Both the position numbers and the translations under genes were made by a program. From assembly GCA_958299035.1 (NCBI GenBank), contig CATQJL010000112.1, forward strand, positions 19,558,812-19,622,811: 64,000 nucleotides of DNA, written 5' to 3'. The notes under the pieces were generated by a model. The model had not been told where the DNA came from, did no database searches, and worked only from the letters and a program-made list of their open reading frames with translations. The first letter of the stretch is position 1, and each line of letters starts with the position of its first letter. This document shows, in pieces, positions 10,786 through 24,815 of this stretch. Source of the DNA: Cylicocyclus nassatus. Lineage: Eukaryota > Nematoda > Chromadorea > Rhabditida > Strongylidae.

Positions 10786-13700
10786 GTGACTAAGTCCCGC
10801 TGGTGCTTTCAACTAGGTAACGGGGTGTAAGCGGGACGTGGGGCAATTACATCGGGCAGGGAAACAGATTTTTCTACGTTTGGGGCAGTTCTCAAAAAAA
10901 GCCAAAAGTGGCATGTACGGCAATTTACGCTGATTACTTGATTTCGTTGTTTTCTTTCTGTAGAGTCGTAAGGTCGGTTTTTCTCACATATACGGTATTC
11001 AAGCGACACATAGGGCATAATTTTTCTTTTTGAATAGTTACTATCGTTCTGTAAGCGGCACGTAGGGCAACTCGATTGTCTTTCAGATAGATAGTATTGG
11101 TTTGTAAGCGGCACGTAGGGCAACTCGATTGTCTTTCAGATAGATAGTATTGGTTTGTAAGCGGCATGTAGGGCAACTCGATCGGGCAGGGAAACAGATT
11201 TTTGTGGGTTTGGGGCAGTTCTTTCGATTTTTGAACGGTCTTCGAGCGGCTTGGGGCATGAACTGTCTTTCAGATAGATGATATTGGTCTGTAAGCGGCA
11301 CGTAGGGCAACTCGATCGGGCAGGGAAACAGATTTTTGTGGGTTTGGGGCAGTTCTTTCGATTTTTAAACGGTCTTCGAGCGGCTTGGGGCATGAACTGT
11401 CTTTCAGATAGATGATATTGGTCTGTAAGCGGCACGTAGGGCAACTCGATCGGGCAGGGAAACAGATTTTTGTGGGTTTGGGGCAGTTCTTTCGATTTTT
11501 GAACGGTCTTCGAGCGGCTTGGGGCATGAACTGTCTTTCAGATAGATGATATTGGTCTGTAAGCGGCATGTAGGGCAACTCGATCGGGGAGGGAAACAGA
11601 TTTTTGTGGGTTTGGGGCAGTTCTTTCGATTTTTGAACGGTCTTCGAGTGGCTTGGGGCATGAACTGTCTTTCAGATAGATGATATTGGTCTGTAAGAGG
11701 CACGTAGGGCAGTCGATCGGGCAGGGAAACAGATTTTTGTGGGTTTGGGGCAGTTCTTTTGATTTTTAAACGGTCTTCGAGTGGCTTGGGGCATGAACTG
11801 TCTTTCAGATAGATGATATTGGTCTGTAAGCGGCACGTAGGGCAACTCGATCGCACAGGGAAACAGATAGATGATATTGGTCTGTAAGCGGCATGTAGGG
11901 CAACTCGATCGGGCAGGGAAACAGATTTTTGTGGGTTTGGGGCAGTTCTTTCGATTTTTGAACGGTCTTCGAGCGGCTTGGGGCATGAACTGTCTTTCAG
12001 ATAGATGATATTGGTCTGTAAGCGGCACGTAGGGCAACTCGATCGGGCAGGGAAACAGATTTTTGTGGGTTTGGGGCAGTTCTTTCGATTTTTAAACGGT
12101 CTTCGAGCGGCTTGGGGCATGAACTGTCTTTCAGATAGATGATATTGGTCTGTAAGCGGCACGTAGGGCAACTCGATCGGGCAGGGAAACAGATTTTTGT
12201 GGGTTTGGGGCAGTTCTTTCGATTTTTGAACGGTCTTCGAGCGGCTTGGGGCATGAACTGTCTTTCAGATAGATGATATTGGTCTGTAAGCGGCACGTAG
12301 GGCAACTCGATCGGGCAGGGAAACAGATTTTTGTGGGTTTGGGGCAGTTCTTTTAATTTTTAAGCGGTCTTCGAGCGGCTTGGGGCATGAACTGTCTTTC
12401 AGGTAGATGATATTGGTCTGTAAGCGGCACGTAGGGCAACTCGATCGCACAGGGAAACAGATAGATGATATTGGTCTGTAAGCGGCATGTAGGGCAACTC
12501 GATCGGGGAGGGAAACAGATTTTTGTGGGTTTGGGGCAGTTCTTTCGATTTTTGAACGGTCTTCGAGTGGCTTGGGGCATGAACTGTCTTTCAGATAGAT
12601 GATATTGGTCTGTAAGAGGCACGTAGGGCAGTCGATCGGGCAGGGAAACAGATTTTTGTGGGTTTGGGGCAGTTCTTTTGATTTTTAAACGGTCTTCGAG
12701 TGGCTTGGGGCATGAACTGTCTTTCAGATAGATGATATTGGTCTGTAAGCGGCACGTAGGGCAACTCGATCGCACAGGGAAACAGATAGATGATATTGGT
12801 CTGTAAGCGGCATGTAGGGCAACTCGATCGGGCAGGGAAACAGATTTTTGTGGGTTTGGGGCAGTTCTTTCGATTTTTGAACGGTCTTCGAGCGGCTTGG
12901 GGCATGAACTGTCTTTCAGATAGATGATATTGGTCTGTAAGCGGCACGTAGGGCAACTCGATCGGGCAGGGAAACAGATTTTTGTGGGTTTGGGGCAGTT
13001 CTTTCGATTTTTGAACGGTCTTCGAGCGGCTTGGGGCATGAACTGTCTTTCAGATAGATGATATTGGTCTGTAAGCGGCACGTAGGGCAACTCGATCGGG
13101 CAGGGAAACAGATTTTTGTGGGTTTGGGGCAGTTCTTTTAATTTTTAAGCGGTCTTCGAGCGGCTTGGGGCATGAACTGTCTTTCAGGTAGATGATATTG
13201 GTCTGTAAGCGGCACGTAGGGCAACTCGATCGCACAGGGAAACAGATAGATGATATTGGTCTGTAAGCGGCATGTAGGGCAACTCGATCGGGCAGGGAAA
13301 CAGATTTTTGTGGGTTTGGGGCAGTTCTTTCGATTTTTGAACGGTCTTCGAGCGGCTTGGGGCATGAACTGTCTTTCAGATAGATGATATTGTGACTAAG
13401 TCCCGCTGGTGCTTTCAACTAGGTAACGGGGTGTAAGCGGGACGTGGGGCAATTACATCGGGCAGGGAAACAGATTTTTCTACGTTTGGGGCAGTTCTCA
13501 AAAAAAGCCAAAAGTGGCATGTACGGCAATTTACGCTGATTACTTGATTTCGTTGTTTTCTTTCTGTAGAGTCGTAAGGTCGGTTTTTCTCACATATACG
13601 GTATTCAAGCGACACATAGGGCATAATTTTTCTTTTTGAATAGTTACTATCGTTCTGTAAGCGGCACGTAGGGCAACTCGATTGTCTTTCAGATAGATAG

Positions 13701-15483
13701 TATTGGTTTGTAAGCGGCACGTAGGGCAACTCGATCGGGCAGGGAAACAGATTTTTGCGGGTTTGGGGCAATTCTTTTGATTTTTAAACGGTCTTCGAGC
13801 GGCTTGGGGCATGAACTGTCTTTCAGATAGATGATATTGGTCTGTAAGCGGCACGTAGGGCAACTCGATCGGGCAGGGAAACAGATTTTTGTGGGTTTGG
13901 GGCAGTTCTTTCGATTTTTAAACGGTCTTCGAGCGGCTTGGGGCATGAACTGTCTTTCAGATAGATGATATTGGTCTGTAGGCGGCACGTAGGGCAACTC
14001 GATCGCACAGGGAAACAGATAGATGATATTGGTCTGTAAGCGGCATGTAGGGCAACTCGATCGGGCAGGGAAACAGATTTTTGTGGGTTTGGGGCAGTTC
14101 TTTCGATTTTTGAACGGTCTTCGAGCGGCTTGGGGCATGAACTGTCTTTCAGATAGATGATATTGGTCTGTAAGCGGCACGTAGGGCAACTCGATCGGGC
14201 AGGGAAACAGATTTTTGTGGGTCTGGGGCAGTTCTTTTGATTTTTAAGCGGTCTTCGAGCGGCTTGGGGCATGAACTGTCTTTCAGGTAGATGATATTGG
14301 TCTGTAAGCGGCACGTAGGGCAACTCGATCGCACAGGGAAACAGATAGATGATATTGGTCTGTAAGCGGCATGTAGGGCAACTCGATCGGGGAGGGAAAC
14401 AGATTTTTGTGGGTTTGGGGCAGTTCTTTCGATTTTTGAACGGTCTTCGAGCGGCTTGGGGCATGAACTGTCTTTCAGATAGATGATATTGGTCTGTAAG
14501 CGGCAAGTAGGGCAGTCGATCGGGCAGGGAAACAGATTTTTGTGGGTTTGGGGCAGTTCTTTTGATTTTTAAACGGTCTTCGAGTGGCTTGGGGCATGAA
14601 CTGTCTTTCAGATAGATGATATTGGTCTGTAAGAGGCACGTAGGGCAGTCGATCGGGCAGGGAAACAGATTTTTGTGGGTTTGGGGCAGTTCTTTTGATT
14701 TTTAAACGGTCTTCGAGTGGCTTGGGGCATGAACTGTCTTTCAGATAGATGATATTGGTCTGTAAGCGGCACGTAGGGCAACTCGATCGCACAGGGAAAC
14801 AGATAGATGATATTGGTCTGTAAGCGGCATGTAGGGCAACTCGATCGGGCAGGGAAACAGATTTTTGTGGGTTTGGGGCAGTTCTTTCGATTTTTGAACG
14901 GTCTTCGAGCGGCTTGGGGCATGAACTGTCTTTCAGATAGATGATATTGGTCTGTAAGCGGCACGTAGGGCAGTCGATCGGGCAGGGAAACAGATTTTTG
15001 TGGGTTTGGGGCAGTTCTTTTGATTTTTAAACGGTCCTCGAGTGGCTTGGGGCATGAACTGTCTTTCAGATAGATGATATTGGTCTGTAAGCGGCACGTA
15101 GGGCAACTCGATCGGGCAGGGAAACAGATTTTTGTGGGTTTGGGGCAGTTCTTTCGATTTTTAAACGGTCTTCGAGCGGCTTGGGGCATGAACTGTCTTT
15201 CAGATAGATGATATTGGTCTGTAAGCGGCACGTAGGGCAACTCGATCGGGCAGGAAAACAAATTTTTGTGGGTTTGGGGCAGTTCTTTCGATTTTTAAAC
15301 GGTCTTCGAGCGGCTTGGGGCATGAACTGTCTTTCAGATAGATGATATTGGTCTGTAAGCGGCACGTAGGGCAACTCGATCGGGCAGGGAAACAGATTTT
15401 TGTGGGTTTGAGGCAGTTCTTTCGATTTTTAAACGGTCTTCGAGCGGCTTGGGGCATGAACTGTCTTTCAGATAGATGATATT
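10786..15483 (+). repeat. ~5-kb superrepeat, copy 3 (4698 bp)
   Basis: It contains an internal S cassette at 13,392. The right part matches copy 1 at an offset of 9997 and copy 2 at 4698; the left part matches copy 2 at 5299. It is therefore a mosaic of the other two arrangements, shorter because the 727-bp and 593-bp internal duplications are absent. One private substitution is visible at about 15,615 (GCATGTGCGG where other copies read GCATGTACGG). Confidence 0.9.
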
Positions 15484-18400
15484 GTGACTAAGTCCCGCTG
15501 GTGCTTTCAACTAGGTAACGGGGTGTAAGCGGGACGTGGGGCAATTACATCGGGCAGGGAAACAGATTTTTCTACGTTTGGGGCAGTTCTCAAAAAAAGC
15601 CAAAAGTGGCATGTGCGGCAATTTACGCTGATTACTTGATTTCGTTGTTTTCTTTCTGTAGAGTCGTAAGGTCGGTTTTTCTCACATATACGGTATTCAA
15701 GCGACACATAGGGCATAATTTTTCTTTTTGAATAGTTACTATCGTTCTGTAAGCGGCACGTAGGGCAACTCGATTGTCTTTCAGATAGATAGTATTGGTT
15801 TGTAAGCGGCACGTAGGGCAACTCGATTGTCTTTCAGATAGATAGTATTGGTTTGTAAGCGGCATGTAGGGCAACTCGATCGGGCAGGGAAACAGATTTT
15901 TGTGGGTTTGGGGCAGTTCTTTCGATTTTTGAACGGTCTTCGAGCGGCTTGGGGCATGAACTGTCTTTCAGATAGATGATATTGGTCTGTAAGCGGCACG
16001 TAGGGCAACTCGATCGGGCAGGGAAACAGATTTTTGTGGGTTTGGGGCAGTTCTTTTGATTTTTAAACGGTCTTCGAGCGGCTTGGGGCATGAACTGTCT
16101 TTCAGATAGATGATATTGGTCTGTAAGCGGCACGTAGGGCAACTCGATCGCACAGGGAAACAGATAGATGATATTGGTCTGTAAGCGGCATGTAGGGCAA
16201 CTCGATCGGGGAGGGAAACAGATTTTTGTGGGTTTGGGGCAGTTCTTTCGATTTTTGAACGGTCTTCGAGCGGCTTGGGGCATGAACTGTCTTTCAGATA
16301 GATGATATTGGTCTGTAAGCGGCAAGTAGGGCAGTCGATCGGGCAGGGAAACAGATTTTTGTGGGTTTGGGGCAGTTCTTTTGATTTTTAAACGGTCTTC
16401 GAGTGGCTTGGGGCATGAACTGTCTTTCAGATAGATGATATTGGTCTGCAAGAGGCACGTAGGGCAGTCGATCGGGCAGGGAAACAGATTTTTGTGGGTT
16501 TGGGGCAGTTCTTTTGATTTTTAGACGGTCTTCGAGTGGCTTGGGGCATGAACTGTCTTTCAGATAGATGATATTGGTCTGTAAGCGGCACGCAGGGCAA
16601 CTCGATCGCACAGGGAAACAGATAGATGATATTGGTCTGTAAGCGGCACGTAGGGCAACTCGATCGGGCAGGGAAACAAATTTTTGTGGGTTTGGGGCAG
16701 TTCTTTCGATTTTTAAACGGTCTTCGAGCGGCTTGGGGCATGAACTGTCTTTCAGATAGATGATATTGGTCTGTAAGCGGCAAGTAGGGCAACTCGATCG
16801 GGCAGGGAAACAGATTTTTGTGGGTTTGGGGCAGTTCTTTCGATTTTTAAACGGTCTTCGAGCGGCTTGGGGCATGAACTGTCTTTCAGATAGATGATAT
16901 TGGTCTGTAAGCGGCACGTAGGGCAACTCGATCGGGCAGGGAAACAGATTTTTGTAGGTTTGAGGCAGTTCTTTCGATTTTTAAACGGTCTTCGAGCGGC
17001 TTGGGGCATGAACTGTCTTTCAGATAGATGATATTGGTCTGTAAGCGGCACGTAGGGCAACTCGATCGGGCAGGGAAACAGATTTTTGTGGGTTTGAGGC
17101 AGTTCTTTCGATTTTTAAACGGTCTTCGAGCGGCTTGGGGCATGAACTGTCTTTCAGATAGATGATATTGTGACTAAGTCCCGCTGGTGCTTTCAACTAG
17201 GTAACGGGGTGTAAGCGGGACGTGGGGCAATTACATCGGGCAGGGAAACAGATTTTTCTACGTTTGGGGCAGTTCTCAAAAAAAGCCAAAAGTGGCATGT
17301 ACGGCAATTTACGCTGATTACTTGATTTCGTTGTTTTCTTTCTGTAGAGTCGTAAGGTCGGTTTTTCTCACATATACGGTATTCAAGCGACACATAGGGC
17401 ATAATTTTTCTTTTTGAATAGTTACTATCGTTCTGTAAGCGGCACGTAGGGCAACTCGATTGTCTTTCAGATAGATAGTATTGGTTTGTAAGCGGCACGT
17501 AGGGCAACTCGATTGTCTTTCAGATAGATAGTATTGGTTTGTAAGCGGCATGTAGGGCAACTCGATCGGGCAGGGAAACAGATTTTTGTGGGTTTGGGGC
17601 AGTTCTTTCGATTTTTGAACGGTCTTCGAGCGGCTTGGGGCATGAACTGTCTTTCAGATAGATGATATTGGTCTGTAAGCGGCACGTAGGGCAACTCGAT
17701 CGGGCAGGGAAACAGATTTTTGTGGGTTTGGGGCAGTTCTTTTGATTTTTAAACGGTCTTCGAGTGGCTTGGGGCATGAACTGTCTTTCAGATAGATGAT
17801 ATTGGTCTGTAAGAGGCACGTAGGGCAGTCGATCGGGCAGGGAAACAGATTTTTGTGGGTTTGGGGCAGTTCTTTTGATTTTTAAACGGTCTTCGAGTGG
17901 CTTGGGGCATGAACTGTCTTTCAGATAGATGATATTGGTCTGTAAGCGGCACGTAGGGCAACTCGATCGCACAGGGAAACAGATAGATGATATTGGTCTG
18001 TAAGCGGCATGTAGGGCAACTCGATCGGGCAGGGAAACAGATTTTTGTGGGTTTGGGGCAGTTCTTTCGATTTTTAAACGGTCTTCGAGCGGCTTGGGGC
18101 ATGAACTGTCTTTCAGATAGATGATATTGGTCTGTAAGCGGCACGTAGGGCAACTCGATCGGGCAGGGAAACAAATTTTTGTGGGTTTGGGGCAGTTCTT
18201 TCGATTTTAAACGGTCTTCGAGCGGCTTGGGGCATGAACTGTCTTTCAGATAGATGATATTGGTCTGTAAGCGGCAAGTAGGGCAACTCGATCGGGCAGG
18301 GAAACAGATTTTTGTGGGTTTGGGGCAGTTCTTTCGATTTTTAAACGGTCTTCGAGCGGCTTGGGGCATGAACTGTCTTTCAGATAGATGATATTGGTCT

Positions 18401-20764
18401 GTAAGCGGCACGTAGGGCAACTCGATCGGGCAGGGAAACAGATTTTTGTGGGTTTGAGGCAGTTCTTTCGATTTTTAAACGGTCTTCGAGCGGCTTGGGG
18501 CATGAATTGTCTTTCAGATAGATGATATTGTGACTAAGTCCCGCTGGTGCTTTCAACTAGGTAACGGGGTGTAAGCGGGACGTGGGGCAATTACATCGGG
18601 CAGGGAAACAGATTTTTCTACGTTTGGGGCAGTTCTCAAAAAAAGCCAAAAGTGGCATGTACGGCAATTTACGCTGATTACTTGATTTCGTTGTTTTCTT
18701 TCTGTAGAGTCGTAAGGTCGGTTTTTCTCACATATACGGTATTCAAGCGACACATAGGGCATAATTTTTCTTTTTGAATAGTTACTATCGTTCTGTAAGC
18801 GGCACGTAGGGCAACTCGATTGTCTTTCAGATAGATAGTATTGGTTTGTAAGCGGCACGTAGGGCAACTCGATCGGGCAGGGAAACAGATTTTTCTACGT
18901 TTGGGGCAGTTCTCAAAAAAAGCCAAAAGTGGCATGTACGGCAATTTACGCTGATTACTTGATTTCGTTGTTTTCTTTCTGTAGAGTCGTAAGGTCGGTT
19001 TTTCTCACATATACGGTATTCAAGCGACACATAGGGCATAATTTTTCTTTTTGAATAGTTACTATCGTTCTGTAAGCGGCACGTAGGGCAACTCGATTGT
19101 CTTTCAGATAGATAGTATTGGTTTGTAAGCGGCAGGTAGGGCAACTCGATCGGGCAGGGAAACAGATTTTTGTGGGTTTGGGGCAGTTCTTTCGATTTTT
19201 GAACGGTCTTCGAGCGGCTTGGGGCATGAACTGTCTTTCAGATAGATGATATTGGTCTGTAAGCGGCACGAAGGGCAACTCGATCGGGCAGGGAAACAGA
19301 TTTTTGTGGGTTTGGGGCAGTTCTTTTGATTTTTAAACGGTCTTCGAGCGGCTTGGGGCATGAACTGTCTTTCAGATAGATGATATTGGTCTGTAAGCGG
19401 CACGTAGGGCAACTCGATCGCACAGGGAAACAGATAGATGATATTGGTCTGTAAGAGGCACGTAGGGCAGTCGATCGGGCAGGGAAACAGATTTTTGTGG
19501 GTTTGGGGCAGTTCTTTTGATTTTTAAACGGTCTTCGAGTGGCTTGGGGCATGAACTGTCTTTCAGATAGATGATATTGGTCTGTAAGCGGCACGTAGGG
19601 CAACTCGATCGCACAGGGAAACAGATAGATGATATTGGTCTGTAAGCGGCATGTAGGGCAACTCGATCGGGCAGGGAAACAGATTTTTGTGGGTTTGGGG
19701 CAGTTCTTTCGATTTTTGAACGGTCTTCGAGCGGCTTGGGGCATGAACTGTCTTTCAGATAGATGATATTGGTCTGTAAGCGGCACGTAGGGCAACTCGA
19801 CCGCACAGGGAAACAGATTTTTGTGGGTTTGGGGCAGTTCTTTTGATTTTTAAACGGTCTTCGAGCGGCTTGGGGCATGAACTGTCTTTCAGATAGATGA
19901 TATTGGTCTGTAAGCGGCACGTAGGGCAACTCGATCGGGCAGGGAAACAGATATTTGTGGGTTTGGGGCAGTTCTTTTGATTTTTAAACGGTCTTCGAGT
20001 GGCTTGGGGCATGAACTGTCTTTCAGATAGATGATATTGGTCTGTAAGAGGCACGTAGGGCAGTCGATCGGGCAGGGAAACAGATTTTTGTGGGTTTGGG
20101 GCAGTTCTTTTGATTTTTAAACGGTCTTCGAGTGGCTTGGGGCATGAACTGTCTTTCAGATAGATGATATTGGTCTGTAAGCGGCACGTAGGGCAACTCG
20201 ATCGCACAGGGAAACAGATAGATGATATTGGTCTGTAAGCGGCATGTAGGGCAACTCGATCGGGCAGGGAAACAGATTTTTGTGGGTTTGGGGCAGTTCT
20301 TTCGATTTTTAAACGGTCTTCGAGCGGCTTGGGGCATGAACTGTCTTTCAGATAGATGATATTGGTCTGTAAGCGGCACGTAGGGCAACTCGATCGGGCA
20401 GGGAAACAAATTTTTGTGGGTTTGGGGCAGTTCTTTCGATTTTAAACGGTCTTCGAGCGGCTTGGGGCATGAACTGTCTTTCAGATAGATGATATTGGTC
20501 TGTAAGCGGCAAGTAGGGCAACTCGATCGGGCAGGGAAACAGATTTTTGTGGGTTTGTGGCAGTTCTTTCGATTTTTAAACGGTCTTCGAGCGGCTTGGG
20601 GCATGAACTGTCTTTCAGATAGATGATATTGGTCTGTAAGCGGCACGTAGGGCAACTCGATCGGGCAGGGAAACAGATTTTTGTGGGTTTGAGGCAGTTC
20701 TTTCGATTTTTAAACGGTCTTCGAGCGGCTTGGGGCATGAATTGTCTTTCAGATAGATGATATT
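15484..20764 (+). repeat. Mosaic array segment with S cassettes at 15,484, 17,170 and 18,530
   Basis: The regular 5-kb pattern ends here and S cassettes become more frequent. From about 18,205 a 1-bp shorter unit appears (TTCGATTTTAAACGG, four T after GA), which is then found all through the array to about 52,925. The AATTGTC form replaces AACTGTC just before S cassettes from about 18,505 on, and CGACCGCACAGG units appear near 19,800. These three markers set this and the following region apart from 1-16 kb. Confidence 0.85.
18530..19134 (+). repeat. Doubled S core (277-bp tandem duplication)
   Basis: After the S cassette and one C unit, the sequence returns to CAGATTTTTCTACGTTTGG and repeats the S core a second time, 277 bp later, without the GTGACTAAG hairpin segment. 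The same doubling follows the cassettes at 24816, 25919, 28225, 29328, 32117, 40554, 43023, 46666, 48495 and 51551. The duplicated piece includes its own C unit. Confidence 0.88.
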
Positions 20765-22960
20765 GTGACTAAGTCCCGCTGGTGCTTTCAACTAGGTAAC
20801 GGGGTGTAAGCGGGACGTGGGGCAATTACATAGGGCAGGGAAACAGATTTTTCTACGTTTGGGGCAGTTCTCAAAAAAAGCCAAAAGTGGCATGTACGGC
20901 AATTTACGCTGATTACTTGATTTCGTTGTTTTCTTTCTGTAGAGTCGTAAGGTCGGTTTTTCTCACATATACGGTATTCAAGCGACACATAGGGCATAAT
21001 TTTTCTTTTTGAATAGTTACTATCGTTCTGTAAGCGGCACGTAGGGCAACTCGATTGTCTTTCAGATAGATAGTATTGGTTTGTAAGCGGCATGTAGGGC
21101 AACTCGATCGGGCAGGGAAACAGATTTTTGTGGGTTTGGGGCAGTTCTTTCGATTTTTGAACGGTCTTCGAGCGGCTTGGGGCATGAACTGTCTTTCAGA
21201 TAGATGATATTGGTCTGTAAGCGGCACGTAGGGCAACTCGATCGGGCAGGGAAACAGATTTTTGTGGGTTTGGGGCAGTTCTTTTGATTTTTAAACGGTC
21301 TTCGAGCGGCTTGGGGCATGAACTGTCTTTCAGATAGATGATATTGGTCTGTAAGCGGCACGTAGGGCAACTCGATCGCACAGGGAAACAGATAGATGAT
21401 ATTGGTCTGTAAGAGGCACGTAGGGCAGTCGATCGGGCAGGGAAACAGATTTTTGTGGGTTTGGGGCAGTTCTTTTGATTTTTAAACGGTCTTCGAGTGG
21501 CTTGGGGCATGAACTGTCTTTCAGATAGATGATATTGGTCTGTAAGCGGCACGTAGGGCAACTCGATCGCACAGGGAAACAGATAGATGATATTGGTCTG
21601 TAAGCGGCATGTAGGGCAACTCGATCGGGCAGGGAAACAGATTTTTGTGGGTTTGTGGCAGTTCTTTCGATTTTTAAACGGTCTTCGAGCGGCTTGGGGC
21701 ATGAACTGTCTTTCAGATAGATGATATTGGTCTGTAAGCGGCACGTAGGGCAACTCGATCGGGCAGGGAAACAGATTTTTGTGGGTTTGAGGCAGTTCTT
21801 TCGATTTTTAAACGGTCTTCGAGCGGCTTGGGGCATGAATTGTCTTTCAGATAGATGATATTGTGACTAAGTCCCGCTGGTGCTTTCAACTAGGTAACGG
21901 GGTGTAAGCGGGACGTGGGGCAATTACATAGGGCAGGGAAACAGATTTTTCTACGTTTGGGGCAGTTCTCAAAAAAAGCCAAAAGTGGCATGTACGGCAA
22001 TTTACGCTGATTACTTGATTTCGTTGTTTTCTTTCTGTAGAGTCGTAAGGTCGGTTTTTCTCACATATACGGTATTCAAGCGACACATAGGGCATAATTT
22101 TTCTTTTTGAATAGTTACTATCGTTCTGTAAGCGGCACGTAGGGCAACTCGATTGTCTTTCAGATAGATAGTATTGGTTTGTAAGCGGCATGTAGGGCAA
22201 CTCGATCGGGCAGGGAAACAGATTTTTGTGGGTTTGGGGCAGTTCTTTCGATTTTTGAACGGTCTTCGAGCGGCTTGGGGCATGAACTGTCTTTCAGATA
22301 GATGATATTGGTCTGTAAGCGGCACGTAGGGCAACTCGATCGGGCAGGGAAACAGATTTTTGTGGGTTTGGGGCAGTTCTTTTGATTTTTAAACGGTCTT
22401 CGAGCGGCTTGGGGCATGAACTGTCTTTCAGATAGATGATATTGGTCTGTAAGCGGCACGTAGGGCAACTCGATCGCACAGGGAAACAGATAGATGATAT
22501 TGGTCTGTAAGAGGCACGTAGGGCAGTCGATCGGGCAGGGAAACAGATTTTTGTGGGTTTGGGGCAGTTCTTTTGATTTTTAAACGGTCTTCGAGTGGCT
22601 TGGGGCATGAACTGTCTTTCAGATAGATGATATTGGTCTGTAAGCGGCACGTAGGGCAACTCGATCGCACAGGGAAACAGATAGATGATATTGGTCTGTA
22701 AGCGGCATGTAGGGCAACTCGATCGGGCAGGGAAACAGATTTTTGTGTGTTTGGGGCAGTTCTTTCGATTTTTGAACGGTCTTCGAGCGGCTTGGGGCAT
22801 GAACTGTCTTTCAGATAGATGATATTGGTCTGTAAGCGGCACGTAGGGCAACTCGACCGCACAGGGAAACAGATTTTTGTGGGTTTGGGGCAGTTCTTTT
22901 GATTTTTAAACGGTCTTCGAGCGGCTTGGGGCATGAACTGTCTTTCAGATAGATGATATT
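20765..22960 (+). repeat. 1098-bp tandem block, two copies
   Basis: S cassettes start at 20,765 and 21,863, exactly 1098 bp apart. The sequences that follow agree closely for most of the block, both having the unusual TTACATAGGGCAGGG in place of TTACATCGGGCAGGG. The copies diverge near the end of the second block, so the right boundary is approximate. Confidence 0.82.
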
Positions 22961-24815
22961 GGTCTGTAAGCGGCACGTAGGGCAACTCGATCGGGCAGGG
23001 AAACAGATATTTGTGGGTTTGGGGCAGTTCTTTCGATTTTTAAACGGTCTTCGAGCGGCTTGGGGCATGAACTGTCTTTCAGATAGATGATATTGGTCTG
23101 TAAGCGGCACGTAGGGCAACTCGATCGGGCAGGGAAACAAATTTTTGTGGGTTTGGGGCAGTTCTTTCGATTTTAAACGGTCTTCGAGCGGCTTGGGGCA
23201 TGAACTGTCTTTCAGATAGATGATATTGGTCTGTAAGCGGCAAGTAGGGCAACTCGATCGGGCAGGGAAACAGATTTTTGTGGGTTTGGGGCAGTTCTTT
23301 CGATTTTTAAACGGTCTTCGAGCGGCTTGGGGCATGAACTGTCTTTCAGATAGATGATATTGGTCTGTAAGCGGCACGTAGGGCAACTCGACCGCACAGG
23401 GAAACAGATTTTTGTGGGTTTGGGGCAGTTCTTTTGATTTTTAAACGGTCTTCGAGCGGCTTGGGGCATGAACTGTCTTTCAGATAGATGATATTGGTCT
23501 GTAAGCGGCACGTAGGGCAACTCGATCGGGCAGGGAAACAGATATTTGTGGGTTTGGGGCAGTTCTTTCGATTTTTAAACGGTCTTCGAGCGGCTTGGGG
23601 CATGAACTGTCTTTCAGATAGATGATATTGGTCTGTAAGCGGCACGTAGGGCAACTCGATCGGGCAGGGAAACAGATTTTTGTGGGTTTGGGGCAGTTCT
23701 TTTGATTTTTAAACGGTCTTCGAGCGGCTTGGGGCATGAACTGTCTTTCAGATAGATGATATTGGTCTGTAAGCGGCACGTAGGGCAACTCGATCGCACA
23801 GGGAAACAGATAGATGATATTGGTCTGTAAGAGGCACGTAGGGCAGTCGATCGGGCAGGGAAACAGATTTTTGTGGGTTTGGGGCAGTTCTTTTGATTTT
23901 TAAACGGTCTTCGAGTGGCTTGGGGCATGAACTGTCTTTCAGATAGATGATATTGGTCTGTAAGCGGCACGTAGGGCAACTCGATCGCACAGGGAAACAG
24001 ATAGATGATATTGGTCTGTAAGCGGCATGTAGGGCAACTCGATCGGGCAGGGAAACAGATTTTTGTGGGTTTGGGGCAGTTCTTTCGATTTTTGAACGGT
24101 CTTCGAGCGGCTTGGGGCATGAACTGTCTTTCAGATAGATGATATTGGTCTGTAAGCGGCACGTAGGGCAACTCGACCGCACAGGGAAACAGATTTTTGT
24201 GGGTTTGGGGCAGTTCTTTTGATTTTTAAACGGTCTTCGAGCGGCTTGGGGCATGAACTGTCTTTCAGATAGATGATATTGGTCTGTAAGCGGCACGTAG
24301 GGCAACTCGATCGGGCAGGGAAACAGATATTTGTGGGTTTGGGGCAGTTCTTTCGATTTTTAAACGGTCTTCGAGCGGCTTGGGGCATGAACTGTCTTTC
24401 AGATAGATGATATTGGTCTGTAAGCGGCACGTAGGGCAACTCGATCGGGCAGGGAAACAAATTTTTGTGGGTTTGGGGCAGTTCTTTCGATTTTAAACGG
24501 TCTTCGAGCGGCTTGGGGCATGAACTGTCTTTCAGATAGATGATATTGGTCTGTAAGCGGCAAGTAGGGCAACTCGATCGGGCAGGGAAACAGATTTTTG
24601 TGGGTTTGGGGCAGTTCTTTCGATTTTTAAACGGTCTTCGAGCGGCTTGGGGCATGAACTGTCTTTCAGATAGATGATATTGGTCTGTAAGCGGCACGTA
24701 GGGCAACTCGATCGGGCAGGGAAACAGATTTTTGTGGGTTTGAGGCAGTTCTTTCGATTTTTAAACGGTCTTCGAGCGGCTTGGGGCATGAATTGTCTTT
24801 CAGATAGATGATATT
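22961..24815 (+). repeat. S-free segment with a 1320-bp period
   Basis: Only A and B type units are present. Segments starting around 22,294 recur 1320 bp later around 23,614, including CGACCGCACAGG units, ACAGATATTTGTGGG units and the 1-bp-short ATTTTAAACGG unit. The period therefore straddles this segment and the previous one. Confidence 0.78.
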
